A DNA stretch of 64,000 nucleotides, from assembly GCF_013369335.1 (NCBI RefSeq), contig NZ_SZQJ01000009.1:62001-126000 (forward strand). Direction: 5' to 3'. A model generated the notes under the pieces. The model worked only from the letters and a program-made list of their open reading frames with translations. It was not told the DNA's origin and did not search any database. This document shows positions 55,101 to 64,000 of the stretch, in pieces. The translations under genes were made by a program, and so were the position numbers. Numbering within the stretch: the first letter of the stretch is position 1; each line of letters starts with the position of its first letter. Origin of the DNA: Vibrio sp. JPW-9-11-11 (GTDB lineage Bacteria; Pseudomonadota; Gammaproteobacteria; Enterobacterales; Vibrionaceae).

Positions 55101-56855
55101 ATGCAATTACAAAACAGACAAGCAAATGATTGGCTGACGTCATCTTGGCACCGCAGTAGTGAAGCGGGGTTGAAAGAGATCAAACGCCCTAATGACGCAG
55201 TTCTGTCTAACTCGGTCATGAAAGAGCGGCGCTACAATAATCGGCAGGTCATTGAGGCCGTTGAACAGGCCGCTTTGCCACTCTTTAATCAAGTGTTAAG
55301 CCGCACTGATAGCCGTTTGATCGTAACCGATGGTGAAGGAGTAATTCTCGCGAGTTGGGGGCAAGAACGTTTTAGAGAAAAACTACTCGAAATCGCCTTG
55401 GAGTCAGGCAACTGTTGGCAAGAAAGCCTTAAAGGAACCAATGCTATTGGTACCGCTTTGTACGAGCAACGCGCAGTTTCGGTGATAGGGGAGCAGCATT
55501 TTATTAAACAGCATCGTTTTATCAGTTGTTCGGCGAGCCCCTTGTTCGATCACCGTGGTGAGCTAGTCGCCATATTAGATGTCACCAGTGAGCAAGCTCA
55601 ACATGATGTAACAACACAACTGCTGGTTCAGAATATGGTGCAACTGGTCGAGAATCGTTTGCTGACCCACACTCCTGAAGCGGCAGTCCAAATTGATTTA
55701 GCGCTGAGTGAGTCGGTACTTAACACTGGATGGCAAGGGATCGTGATTGCCGATCACGATGGGCGAGTAGTGGCCCATAACCATGTCGCGAGTGAGCTGA
55801 CGCGCCAAACGAATATGCTAGGCGTTGACGTAGACACCTTGCTAAAACGGTCAAAACACCAGACAGCATTGGTATATAAGCAGCATCAGCTTAAGCGTGC
55901 GTCGGTGGCGAAATCTTGCTTCAGTGCAGCGAGTGAGCTGCATTGCGGCGAAGATAAAGTAGAAAGCGCGTGGCAGCAAGCGAATAAGGTGCTGGGTAAG
56001 GACATTAGCCTACTTATATTGGGTGAGACTGGGGTCGGAAAGGGCGAGTTTGTCAAAGCGTTACATCAGCAGAGCGATCGCAGTTCGGAGCCGCTAGTCA
56101 CGGTGAACTGTGGGGCTCTTGCTAAAGAGCTGATAGAGTCAGAACTGTTTGGTTATGCGCCAGGGGCGTTTACTGGCGCCAACAGTAAAGGTTATGTGGG
56201 GCGCATTCGCCAAGCCGATGGCGGGATTCTGTTTCTTGATGAAATCGGCGAGATGCCACTAGATGCCCAGTGTCGTCTGTTAACCGTGCTGCAAGATAAA
56301 ATGGTGATGCCTGTAGGCTCATCACGCAGCTATCAAGTTGACCTGCAAATTATTGCCGCGACTCATCAAGATCTTGCTAAGCTGGTGGTCGAAGGCCGTT
56401 TTAGAGAAGATCTCTACTACCGCTTGAATGGTTTAATCATTGAACTGCCAGCGCTAAGAGAGCGTAATGATAAGCGCGCTTTGATCGAGCAGTTGTACGC
56501 GAAATATAAGCCCGCTGGTCAAACCCTGTCGCCAGCCCTGCTTGACACTCTGTGTCATTATCACTGGCCGGGAAATTTGCGCGAGCTCGATAATTTATTC
56601 AAAGTGACGTGCCTTATCGCTAGCGAGCAGTCCGAACTCACGCTAAGTGACATTCCTAGTCACCTAGCGAAACAGATTTTGAATCATCAGGCGCTCGACC
56701 AAGAGCCACCCGCGAAAGATTTACAATCGACAGTTAACTCGACACTCCTTGACACCTATCGTGCTCATGATGGCAATATCAGTAAGGTGTCACGCGTGCT
56801 TGGGGTTAGCCGCAATACTATCTATCGTAAACTAAAGGCGTTGGGCGTGTGTTAA
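55101..56855 (+). CDS. AcoR-like sigma-54-dependent activator
   Basis: 584 residues from MQLQNRQANDWLTSSWHRS; the frame from 55056 adds a leader that lies in the promoter region. An N-terminal GAF-like sensor region (about 60-200) with GTNAIGTALYEQRAVSV is followed by the AAA+ domain (from about 300). That domain has Walker A GETGVGKGE, the sigma-54 loop GAFTGA and Walker B GGILFLDEIGE. A Fis-type helix-turn-helix (SKVSRVLGVSRNTIYRKLKA) ends the protein. It should activate the divergent aldehyde dehydrogenase gene in response to a small ligand. Confidence 0.93.
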   Translation: MQLQNRQANDWLTSSWHRSSEAGLKEIKRPNDAVLSNSVMKERRYNNRQVIEAVEQAALPLFNQVLSRTDSRLIVTDGEGVILASWGQERFREKLLEIALESGNCWQESLKGTNAIGTALYEQRAVSVIGEQHFIKQHRFISCSASPLFDHRGELVAILDVTSEQAQHDVTTQLLVQNMVQLVENRLLTHTPEAAVQIDLALSESVLNTGWQGIVIADHDGRVVAHNHVASELTRQTNMLGVDVDTLLKRSKHQTALVYKQHQLKRASVAKSCFSAASELHCGEDKVESAWQQANKVLGKDISLLILGETGVGKGEFVKALHQQSDRSSEPLVTVNCGALAKELIESELFGYAPGAFTGANSKGYVGRIRQADGGILFLDEIGEMPLDAQCRLLTVLQDKMVMPVGSSRSYQVDLQIIAATHQDLAKLVVEGRFREDLYYRLNGLIIELPALRERNDKRALIEQLYAKYKPAGQTLSPALLDTLCHYHWPGNLRELDNLFKVTCLIASEQSELTLSDIPSHLAKQILNHQALDQEPPAKDLQSTVNSTLLDTYRAHDGNISKVSRVLGVSRNTIYRKLKALGVC

Positions 56856-56981
56856 TTGGCGGCTTTTGCCAAAATCAGGGAGTGAGTCAAGAGTGACACA
56901 AACCGAGATTTCACTTCTCAAAAAGTTATAATCTAGCTCACACTGAGCGGCTGTCTTACATTTGCGAACGAGAGTAACCTC

Positions 56982-58649
56982 ATGAGTATTAAAACAATAC
57001 TCCAGTGGGTTACTATGTCGTACTTGTCTATATCGAAGAAACTGTTGTTATCGCTCGCCTTGATTCCAATTAGCATTGTGAGCAGCGCTATCATCTCGTA
57101 CAACCAAAGTCAGCAGCAGGCGCACGCAACTAAGATGCTCAATCAAGTTGTTCAGCCAGTGAATGATAGTTTAGAAGACGCGTATCGCGATTTCTATCAA
57201 GCCATTGTTGCTGTAAATGGTGTGGTCAAAGCGGACCAACAGGATGAGCTGGACTATCACATCGGCGAGTTCAAAGACAACGCTTACAAGGCGGTCCCCA
57301 GGCTTGAGAAAGTCGGGGATTTGTTTGACCATCACTTGTTAGCGCCGAGTGAGCGCCATCAGCTCAATCTATTAGTCTCTCAGGCCAAAGCATTGGTCGC
57401 GCTCTACGAGCCGATCATTCAATCTCCAGAGACCTCGCAGCGCTATTTTGCTGCACATGAACAAGAGTTTCATCAAGCGTTTACGACCCTGCGCAAACAG
57501 TTAAAGCAGATCCACGGATTGATATTGGAACAGCAAGAGCAGTTGAGACTCCAAGTGGATAGTGCGATGGCAACGACCGCAAAAGTGGAGCTTATCTCTT
57601 GCCTGGTAATTTTGCTCACAGTGGTGCTCTCGCTGTGGACTACCCGCAAAGTCGTGGTGAACCCAATCCGCGATATCGATCGCGCTATGGCCGATATCGC
57701 CAGCGGTGATGGCGATCTCTCATGTCGATTGAACGTGTCGACTCGCGATGAAATCGCATCACTGGCCAGTTCATTCAACCAGTTTGTCTCTAAAATACAA
57801 GTCACCGTTGAGGGGACGGTTGGAGCGTCAAATAGTGTCAAGTCGGCAACGGAAGCGCTAACACGCGCCTCCCAACAAGCCACTGAGTTTAGCCAAGCAC
57901 AGCAAAGTGAGTCAGAGCTGATTGCAACCGCCGTAGCCCAAATGCAAGTGACTAGCGAGAACGTCAGTGAGCATGCCGGTGAAGCCGCTCAGTCGAGCCA
58001 ACAAGCCAATGATGAAACCAACACGGTGGCAATCAGTATCGCGACGGCACTGAGTGCAATGAACGATTTATCTCAAGAAATTGCGAATGCCAGTGAAGTG
58101 GTTAACTTGCTTGATAGTGATGTGGCCAATATTGCGTCGGTGCTAGATGTCATTCGCGATATCGCTGATCAAACGAACTTGTTGGCGTTAAATGCGGCTA
58201 TCGAGGCAGCAAGAGCTGGCGAGCAAGGACGCGGTTTCGCTGTGGTGGCGGACGAAGTCCGTTCGTTGGCAGGTCGAACTCAACAGAGCACAGGTGAGAT
58301 TCAAGCGATGATCGAACGATTACAATCGGGGGCAAGTCAAGCGGTGAAGTCGATGGCTCAAAGTGAAATGAGTAGTAGACAAACGATAGACAAGGCCAAC
58401 TCCGTCTCCAGTTCAATTAAAGTGATTCGTGATTCTATTAACAAGATCAACTTAATGAATAGTGAAATCGCTGCTGCTGCGACTCAACAAACAGCGGTGA
58501 GTGAAGAGATTAATTGCAATATTCAGCAAATAGCAGATAACAGTCGCGAGTTAGTGGCTAGGTTGCGTCAGGGGGACCAAGTGTGCGATCAACTCCGGGT
58601 GGCTAGCCAAGAGTTAGACCGCCACGTCTGTGCATTTAAAATTGCCTAA
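56982..58649 (+). CDS. Methyl-accepting chemotaxis protein
   Basis: 555 residues from the ATG at 56982; an internal start at 57015 is possible. Two membrane segments (about 22-40 and 203-223) flank a helical periplasmic sensor with HAMP following ([17 protein letters not shown]). The cytoplasmic signalling tip [20 protein letters not shown] is intact. It relays a ligand signal to CheA/CheW. The sensor resembles a four-helix type; the ligand is unknown. Confidence 0.93.
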   Translation: MSIKTILQWVTMSYLSISKKLLLSLALIPISIVSSAIISYNQSQQQAHATKMLNQVVQPVNDSLEDAYRDFYQAIVAVNGVVKADQQDELDYHIGEFKDNAYKAVPRLEKVGDLFDHHLLAPSERHQLNLLVSQAKALVALYEPIIQSPETSQRYFAAHEQEFHQAFTTLRKQLKQIHGLILEQQEQLRLQVDSAMATTAKVELISCLVILLTVVLSLWTTRKVVVNPIRDIDRAMADIASGDGDLSCRLNVSTRDEIASLASSFNQFVSKIQVTVEGTVGASNSVKSATEALTRASQQATEFSQAQQSESELIATAVAQMQVTSENVSEHAGEAAQSSQQANDETNTVAISIATALSAMNDLSQEIANASEVVNLLDSDVANIASVLDVIRDIADQTNLLALNAAIEAARAGEQGRGFAVVADEVRSLAGRTQQSTGEIQAMIERLQSGASQAVKSMAQSEMSSRQTIDKANSVSSSIKVIRDSINKINLMNSEIAAAATQQTAVSEEINCNIQQIADNSRELVARLRQGDQVCDQLRVASQELDRHVCAFKIA

Positions 58650-58650
58650 T

Positions 58651-58686
58651 AGTAAAAAGGAGCCCTTTATAGGGGCTCCTTTTTAC
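58651..58686. terminator. Terminator of the chemotaxis receptor gene
   Basis: AGTAAAAAGGAGCCC pairs with GGGCTCCTTTTTACT, with the T-run inside the right arm. It serves the receptor gene and the convergent small gene. Confidence 0.92.
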
Positions 58687-58699
58687 TTTGAAACCTAGC

Positions 58700-58837
58700 C
58701 TACAGGCCGCCTTGTTGCTGCGCCTGTTTTACTAAAGCCTGACGTTGAGCTTCTTTCGCTAACAATTGCTGTGTTTCCTTTGTTAGCTCGCTTTGTTCTT
58801 TGCTTGGAACAAATACAAAGTACTTATTAATAGTCAT
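58700..58837 (-). CDS. Small protein, 45 residues
   Basis: The ATG at 58837 (MTINKYFVFVPSKEQSELTK) has GAGG 8 bases upstream. The frame is open further to 58969 but that part overlaps the gnd terminator, so it is not used. The product is short, with a charged, glutamine-rich helix (LLAKEAQRQALVKQAQQQGG). No family recognised. The clear ribosome-binding site and terminators on both sides support a real gene, possibly a Vibrio-specific small protein. Confidence 0.6.
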   Translation of the reverse strand: MTINKYFVFVPSKEQSELTKETQQLLAKEAQRQALVKQAQQQGGL

Positions 58838-58931
58838 GTTAAGAACCTCAATTATGAGCGATAACCGTCCGGGGTTAACTAAATCACCGTTGTCGACATC
58901 GTGTAGATGTTGACTCCTTGTAGCAGGTTTC

Positions 58932-58966
58932 AAAAAATAGAGGATGTTAACTCGGTTAACATCCTC
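58932..58966 (-). terminator. Terminator of the zwf-pgl-gnd operon
   Basis: GAGGATGTTAAC and GTTAACATCCTC form a perfect 12-bp stem with a 3-base loop. In the minus direction it is followed by TATTTTTTG. A second weaker hairpin lies at 58995-59022. Confidence 0.9.
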
Positions 58967-59027
58967 CATGCAGCGATAATTATAGTATGAGTGTGAGGTA
59001 TGAATAAATACCTAACTCATCCTTATT

Positions 59028-60476
59028 TTATACGTCGTACGTAGTCGATGCTGTATCGCCGCCTGTCCCTGTCCAGTTTGTGTGGAAGAACTCACCACGT
59101 GGACGGTCAGTTCGCTCATAAGTATGAGCACCGAAGTAGTCACGTTGAGCTTGCAATAAGTTCGCTGGTAGGCGAGCTGTTGTGTAGCCATCTAAGAACG
59201 ATAGAGCAGAGATAGTACAAGGCATTGGGATACCTGCCTCTAGCGATTTCGCTGCCACTTTACGCCACGCCGGTAGGCTGTTTTGCAGGATGCCTTTGAA
59301 GTAGTCATCTGAACCTAGGAACGCGATATCAGGGTTCGCTTCGTACGCATCACGAATGTTACCTAGGAATGCCGAGCGGATGATACAACCACCACGCCAC
59401 ATAAGTGCCACGTTACCGTAGTTTAGATCCCAGCCGTTTTCGTTAGACGCTTCGCGCATCAGCATAAAGCCTTGAGCGTAAGAGATGATCTTAGAGGCAA
59501 GCAGCGCTTGACGAAGTGCGTCAACCCACTCTTGCTTGTCGCCTTCCACTGGTGTGATTGTCTTGCCGAATAGAGACTGCGCTTCAACACGTTGATCTTT
59601 AAGCGCAGATAGACAACGAGAGAATACTGACTCAGAGATAAGCGTTAGTGGAATACCTAGGTCTAGTGCGTTAATACCTGTCCATTTACCTGTGCCTTTT
59701 TGGCCAGCCGTATCTAAGATTTTCTCTACGAGAGGTGCACCATCTTCATCTTTGTAGCCAAGGATATCGGCAGTGATTTCTACTAGGTAGCTGTCTAGTT
59801 CAGTTTTGTTCCAGTCAGCGAACACCGCTTGCATTTCGTCTGCAGACATACCAAGACCATCTTTCATAAACTGGTAAGCTTCAGTGATTAGCTGCATGTC
59901 GCCGTACTCGATACCGTTGTGTACCATCTTGACGAAGTGACCTGCACCATCATTACCGACCCAATCACAACAAGGTTCTCCAGCGTCTGTTTTAGCAGAG
60001 ATGCCTTGGAAGATAGGCTTAACCGCTTCCCAAGCTTCTGCAGATCCGCCAGGCATGATTGAAGGACCAAAACGCGCGCCTTCCTCACCACCAGATACGC
60101 CAGTACCGATAAAGTGAATACCTTTTTCACGCAGTGCAGCAACACGACGATTAGTGTCAGGGTAGTTAGTGTTGCCGCCATCAATAATGATGTCACCTTT
60201 GTCTAGTAGCGGAACCAGCGCTTCGATGAATTTGTCCACCACTTCTCCTGCGCGAACCATTAGCATCACTTTACGTGGAGCTTCTAGTTTCTCAACTAGT
60301 TCTTCGAGCGAGTAAGCACCGATGATGTTTGTACCCTTTGCTGGGCCCTCGAGGAACTCATCTACCTTCGCAGCAGTACGGTTGTGCGCCACTACTTTAA
60401 AGCCGTGGTCGTTCATGTTTAGGATAAGGTTTTGACCCATCACTGCGAGGCCAATTACACCGATATCACCTTTCAT
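59028..60476 (-). CDS. gnd: 6-phosphogluconate dehydrogenase, decarboxylating
   Basis: 482 residues. It converts 6-phosphogluconate to ribulose 5-phosphate with NADP in the cytosol. The N-terminal nucleotide site GVIGLAVMGQNLILN, the substrate motif GTGVSGGEEGARFGPSIMPG and the catalytic lysine region GHFVKMVHNGIEYGDMQLI are all present. It is the third gene of zwf-pgl-gnd, 35 bases after pgl. Length normal. Confidence 0.97.
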   Translation of the reverse strand: MKGDIGVIGLAVMGQNLILNMNDHGFKVVAHNRTAAKVDEFLEGPAKGTNIIGAYSLEELVEKLEAPRKVMLMVRAGEVVDKFIEALVPLLDKGDIIIDGGNTNYPDTNRRVAALREKGIHFIGTGVSGGEEGARFGPSIMPGGSAEAWEAVKPIFQGISAKTDAGEPCCDWVGNDGAGHFVKMVHNGIEYGDMQLITEAYQFMKDGLGMSADEMQAVFADWNKTELDSYLVEITADILGYKDEDGAPLVEKILDTAGQKGTGKWTGINALDLGIPLTLISESVFSRCLSALKDQRVEAQSLFGKTITPVEGDKQEWVDALRQALLASKIISYAQGFMLMREASNENGWDLNYGNVALMWRGGCIIRSAFLGNIRDAYEANPDIAFLGSDDYFKGILQNSLPAWRKVAAKSLEAGIPMPCTISALSFLDGYTTARLPANLLQAQRDYFGAHTYERTDRPRGEFFHTNWTGTGGDTASTTYDV

Positions 60477-60511
60477 TGTTTCTCTCCAATTTAATTATTT
60501 GCGCACTCGCG

Positions 60512-61228
60512 TTACGCGATTTTTGCTGCTGCGTCTGAATCTAGGTACCACTCTGTCTCACCAGTTGTAGACTGGATTTTAGCTGCCGGGTAAGGCAACT
60601 CGCTTGCCGGAGTGGTATGAATTTCGTTTACGATCTCTACTTTGCCTGCGCCTAACACTAGGTAACTAATGCGTTTTGCCGCTTGCAGTACTTTGGCTGT
60701 TTTTGACACTCGGATCTGGCCTGACTCAGGATGGCGGGCGACCAAAGCCAAGTTTTCGTCTTGATAGTCAGTTTGACCTGGGAACAGCGAAGCTGTGTGT
60801 CCGTCGGCGCCAACACCGAGCAAAATCCAATCAAAAACAGGGGTGTCATTTTCACATGGAATCACTTCGCTCATCTCTTGTGCGAAACGCTCGGCTTCGC
60901 CTTGCGGGTCGTTCTCACCAAGAATGCGGTGGATGTTCTGTGCTGGAATGTTAACCTGGCTAAACAGTAAGGCATTCGCTTCACCGTAGTTGCTTTCTGC
61001 GTCGTCGGGTGCCACGCAGCGCTCATCACCCCACCAAAAATGTAAGTTTGCCCATTGGATGTTTTGTGCATAAGGCGCTTGAGCCAATAGCTTAAACAGC
61101 ATTTTAGGTGTGCTACCGCCGGACAGCGAAATGTGCACAGGACGATTTTGCTCGCTAAGTGCTTGCATATCATCGGCTAAGCTCTCAACAACTTGTTGAG
61201 CTGTTTGAAAAATCTTATGGTTGATCAT
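60512..61228 (-). CDS. pgl: 6-phosphogluconolactonase
   Basis: 238 residues of the SOL/DevB type. It hydrolyses 6-phosphogluconolactone. Visible motifs are [28 protein letters not shown] and [16 protein letters not shown]. It overlaps the zwf stop codon by 4 bases (ATGA), implying translational coupling. Middle gene of the oxidative pentose phosphate operon. Confidence 0.96.
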   Translation of the reverse strand: MINHKIFQTAQQVVESLADDMQALSEQNRPVHISLSGGSTPKMLFKLLAQAPYAQNIQWANLHFWWGDERCVAPDDAESNYGEANALLFSQVNIPAQNIHRILGENDPQGEAERFAQEMSEVIPCENDTPVFDWILLGVGADGHTASLFPGQTDYQDENLALVARHPESGQIRVSKTAKVLQAAKRISYLVLGAGKVEIVNEIHTTPASELPYPAAKIQSTTGETEWYLDSDAAAKIA

Positions 61229-62727
61229 AATTCACAGTAATCCGTGTCAGTTAGGTTTTTACATGGGAAACGCCAAGCGCGATTGTCTCGCTGCAGCAAG
61301 TCGTCAGATTCCTTTGGACCCCATGTGCCACAAGCGTAGCCAAACAGTGCTTGCGGATCTTGTTTGAAATCGAGAATAGGTTGGACATATTGCCAACAAG
61401 CTTCGACGGCGTCACTACGAGCAAACAAGGTGGCATCACCATTGAGTGCGTCAAGCAGTAAGCGTTCATAAGCGGTCAACATCTGGGTTTCATGTAAAGA
61501 AGCGTAATGAAAGTTCATTTTAACCTCTTTCGCGTTGAAGCCAGCGCCAGGCTCTTTCAGGCCAAAACTCATTTGAATGCCTTCGTCGGGCTGGATGCGG
61601 ATAATGAGCTTGTTCTCTGGTGCATTTTGCCCAAACACTGGGTGTGGTGTCTGTTTAAAGTGGATGACCACTTCGGTAACGCGTGTGGGCAGGCGTTTAC
61701 CCGTGCGCACATAAAACGGCACGCCATTCCAGCGCCAGTTATTGATGTAGGCTTTCAGACCTACATAGGTTTCTGTGCGTGAATCTTCTGCCACACCAGG
61801 TTCGTTACGGTAGCTCGGTAAGAATTCACCGCGAACGTCTGACTCTGTGTATTGACCAAGAACTAGGTTGTTACGCAGGTCACCTTTATCAAGTGGCTTT
61901 AAGCACTGCAGAACTTTGACCACTTCATCACGCATCGAATCAGCGTTGATTTGCGCGGGCGGCTCCATACCGACCATCGCCAATACTTGCAGCAGGTGGT
62001 TTTGGAACATGTCGCGCACTGCGCCTGAGTTATCGTAGTAACCGCCACGCTCCTCAACACCGAGGAACTCGGCACCTGTTATTTCAACGTACTCAATGAA
62101 GTTGCGATTCCACAAGGGCTCAAACATCGCGTTAGAGAAGCGGAACACCAACAGGTTTTGCACGGTTTCTTTACCTAGGTAGTGGTCGATGCGGTAAATC
62201 TGGTGCTCTTGAAAGTGTTCGTGAATTTCTTGGTCAAGATTTTGTGCAGAGGCTAAATCGTACCCAAACGGCTTCTCAATAATGAGTCGCTTCCAACCAT
62301 CGTCTTCACTATTTAAACCATGCTCAGCGAGACTGGCTGGGATGACACTGTAAAGGCTTGGCGGGGTGGCGAGATAAAACAGCGTATTGCGCTGGCTAAA
62401 CTGATACTGTTCAGCAAGTTGGTTAAGTCGAGCGCTTAACTTACTGTAATCGACGCTGTCAGAGGTGTTGATGGCTTGATAGTGAAGATGATTGATAAAG
62501 GCATCAAGAGTCGCTGGCTCGGTTTTTTCCATCTCTTGCAGCGAGCGTTTTAGCTTTTCTCGGTAAGACTCATCGCTGTACTCAGTGCGGCTAACACCAA
62601 GAATGGCGAAATTCTCTGGTAGCTGTTTGTTTGAGTAAAGGTGATATAAAGCTGGGATTAACTTACGGTAGGTTAAGTCACCCGAAGCACCAAAAATAAC
62701 GATGCTGCTGTTTTCTGGTATTACCAT
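61225..62727 (-). CDS. zwf: Glucose-6-phosphate dehydrogenase
   Basis: 500 residues from [20 protein letters not shown], the usual Vibrio start, with AAGGGAAA a suitable distance upstream; an ATG one codon earlier is possible, and the frame to 62889 is rejected. The NADP-binding [11 protein letters not shown] and the catalytic [14 protein letters not shown] are present. It is the first enzyme of the oxidative pentose phosphate pathway and, with eda present at 41 kb, may also feed the Entner-Doudoroff route. First gene of the operon; its promoter must lie in 62728-63092. Confidence 0.97.
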   Translation of the reverse strand: MVIPENSSIVIFGASGDLTYRKLIPALYHLYSNKQLPENFAILGVSRTEYSDESYREKLKRSLQEMEKTEPATLDAFINHLHYQAINTSDSVDYSKLSARLNQLAEQYQFSQRNTLFYLATPPSLYSVIPASLAEHGLNSEDDGWKRLIIEKPFGYDLASAQNLDQEIHEHFQEHQIYRIDHYLGKETVQNLLVFRFSNAMFEPLWNRNFIEYVEITGAEFLGVEERGGYYDNSGAVRDMFQNHLLQVLAMVGMEPPAQINADSMRDEVVKVLQCLKPLDKGDLRNNLVLGQYTESDVRGEFLPSYRNEPGVAEDSRTETYVGLKAYINNWRWNGVPFYVRTGKRLPTRVTEVVIHFKQTPHPVFGQNAPENKLIIRIQPDEGIQMSFGLKEPGAGFNAKEVKMNFHYASLHETQMLTAYERLLLDALNGDATLFARSDAVEACWQYVQPILDFKQDPQALFGYACGTWGPKESDDLLQRDNRAWRFPCKNLTDTDYCEL

Positions 62728-63092
62728 CATCTTTCCCTTAAAAACGAGGTAGTAAGCATGTGCCTCATTGGCTGGCACGAGTAGATGACCAACCCTATCA
62801 ACGACACCTAAAAGTATAAAATCGGTCTTACCTATTGCACTAATAGGCAAAACAGAATAAACATGCCAATCTCTATGCATCACAAACATTGTGTGAAAAA
62901 TTGAGAGCTGAATCCTCAGTTGGCAGCGTATTGTCTATGACTCTTTGACATACATCAACCTTTGAGTGGGCAATCGATTAAATAATGACACATCTGTTAG
63001 CTAAGGCATTGATATTTAGCTATTCATCGGATTATTCAACCCAAATGAGAATTTACGTTTTTTACTCTAAAATGGCGCACTTTTGAACGACG

Positions 63093-64000
63093 TCAAAATT
63101 GGTTTCTGAGAAACGTTTTAACGCGTTGGATGTGCTGGGTTCGGTCAATGGCAACGCATTGCTCTGGCGCTAAAAAGCGTTTGGCATAAGTTTGGTCGAT
63201 TTCTTGTTCAAGGAACAGTAAGTAGAGTTTAGGGTCGATATGGCCACTTATTGCCATATCGGTCATGATCTCGATGGATTCAGCGAGGGTTTTGGCTTTT
63301 TTGTAGGGGCGATCACTGGATGTGAGCGCTTCAAACACATCGGCGATCGCCATAACTCGGGCGGGAATGGAAAGTTGCTCCTCGTTTAAACCTTTTGGAT
63401 AGCCTTTGCCATCCATACGTTCATGATGACCACCAGCGTACTCGGGCACTTCTTTTAAGTGTTTTGGATAAGGGAGGCGTTTGAGCATCATAATAGTTTG
63501 AATGATATGGTCGTTGATGATAAATCGCTCTTCGTCGTTGAGCGTGCCTCGTGTAATCGATAGGTTGTACAGCTCGCCGCGATTATACTTGAGCTCACCC
63601 GGCGCTAAGACAAACTCTTCTTGCCAGGTTTCTTGGGGTTTAGCGCCTTGTTGCCAAGCAACAAAATGGACGGGTTTGTCACTTAATAATGGCTCCTGAA
63701 CAGGCAGTGTGGCTTTATCACCAGCGCGCTGCTTCTCTATCCAAGACACACCGATTTGATCGTCTAATGTGCGTGTCCAAGTGTACTGACTGATGGTTTT
63801 TAAACGCTCTATTGCGTCTTCACTCATTGACTCACCGCCGATATTGCACTGCCCAATAAAGGTGAAATCGTCATCAAGCTGTTGATGTTTCTTTTTTAAC
63901 GCCTTGTTAAGCTGTTCTTCATCCTCTCCACGAGCTACGCCTTGCCAATACTCTATTTCGGCTTGAGACTTTAATAGCTCAAAGCGCATTCTTACTTCGT
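63093..64000 (-). CDS. HD-GYP-related phosphohydrolase, 3' part
   Basis: The frame continues past the window edge, so only the last 302 or so residues are visible; the ATG at 63989 is likely internal. The C-terminal region has AGGHHERMDGKGYPKGL and ARVMAIADVFEALTS, the second half of the HD-GYP domain that degrades cyclic di-GMP. The expected HDxGK half is not obvious just before it, where I see ELKYNRGELYNLSITRGTLN. This may be a variant family with altered metal ligands. Large Vibrio proteins of this type carry sensor domains upstream. Confidence 0.82.
   Translation of the reverse strand, partial: EVRMRFELLKSQAEIEYWQGVARGEDEEQLNKALKKKHQQLDDDFTFIGQCNIGGESMSEDAIERLKTISQYTWTRTLDDQIGVSWIEKQRAGDKATLPVQEPLLSDKPVHFVAWQQGAKPQETWQEEFVLAPGELKYNRGELYNLSITRGTLNDEERFIINDHIIQTIMMLKRLPYPKHLKEVPEYAGGHHERMDGKGYPKGLNEEQLSIPARVMAIADVFEALTSSDRPYKKAKTLAESIEIMTDMAISGHIDPKLYLLFLEQEIDQTYAKRFLAPEQCVAIDRTQHIQRVKTFLRNQF

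Noticed and set aside
58838..58969. 44-codon N-terminal extension of the 45-residue protein
   Set aside because: It overlaps the strong gnd terminator hairpin and lacks a ribosome-binding site, while the internal ATG has GAGG at good spacing.
1..64000. Possible CRISPR array, cas genes or further tns genes belonging to the guaC-linked transposon
   Set aside because: I looked for short regularly spaced repeats and for tnsB, tnsC, tniQ or cas-like proteins and saw none; only the end and broken tnsA are present.

Overview
The window looks like part of the second chromosome of a marine Vibrio or close relative. The evidence is the guaC neighbourhood, a betI-betB-betA-choXWV osmolyte operon, a zwf-pgl-gnd cluster, many LysR regulators, and Vibrio-type proteins such as DUF3010 and DUF6279. 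Identification is from protein and motif recognition only; no search was run.

Layout. 1-1.7 kb: the 3' end of guaC, then a decayed mobile-element zone. A Tn7-like transposon end and a frameshifted tnsA remnant sit directly behind guaC, with an IS5/IS903-type fragment inserted in tnsA and an internally deleted IS630-type transposase after it. guaC is a known attachment gene of type I-F3 CRISPR-associated Tn7-like transposons, so this is most simply read as the fossil of such an element. 1.8-12 kb: an accessory stretch with a secreted metallo-beta-lactamase-fold hydrolase, a VOC protein with a LysE exporter, a DUF3179 membrane protein, an MFS exporter and four LysR regulators. Two copies of an approximately 130-bp repeat flank the last LysR-MFS pair. 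12-13.2 kb: a two-gene operon of a cold-shock-like protein and an AT-hook-rich protein. 13.4-19 kb: a TolC/adaptor/RND efflux operon.

19-31 kb: envelope proteins and exported hydrolases (M20 amidohydrolase, OprB-type porin, another barrel protein, YtcJ-like amidohydrolase, serine hydrolase). Three mutually similar LysR regulators lie next to the three hydrolases. 31-39 kb: a beta-oxidation set (CoA transferase, fadB, fadA) beside a divergent AraC regulator and a dienoyl-CoA-reductase-like flavoenzyme. 39-42.6 kb: an HlyD/DUF2955 efflux pair, KDPG aldolase and a GFA-type zinc protein.

43-50 kb: choline uptake and oxidation to glycine betaine, with a probable BetI operator and a strong terminator. 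50-53.3 kb: small conserved proteins, including a cystatin-like lipoprotein, a DUF6279 lipoprotein, a TauE/SafE transporter and a 58-residue membrane protein. 53.3-57 kb: an aldehyde dehydrogenase and a divergent AcoR-like sigma-54 activator with a well-spaced -24/-12 promoter. 57-58.8 kb: a chemotaxis receptor and a 45-residue protein. 59-62.7 kb: zwf-pgl-gnd, the oxidative pentose phosphate branch. 63.1 kb to the end: the 3' part of an HD-GYP-related protein.

The strongest candidates for follow-up are the Tn7/CRISPR-type remnant at guaC, the paired 130-bp repeats, the hydrolase/LysR family at 19-31 kb, the cold-shock/AT-hook operon and the cystatin-like lipoprotein. I saw no intact undescribed defence system, no CRISPR array, no rRNA and no tRNA.
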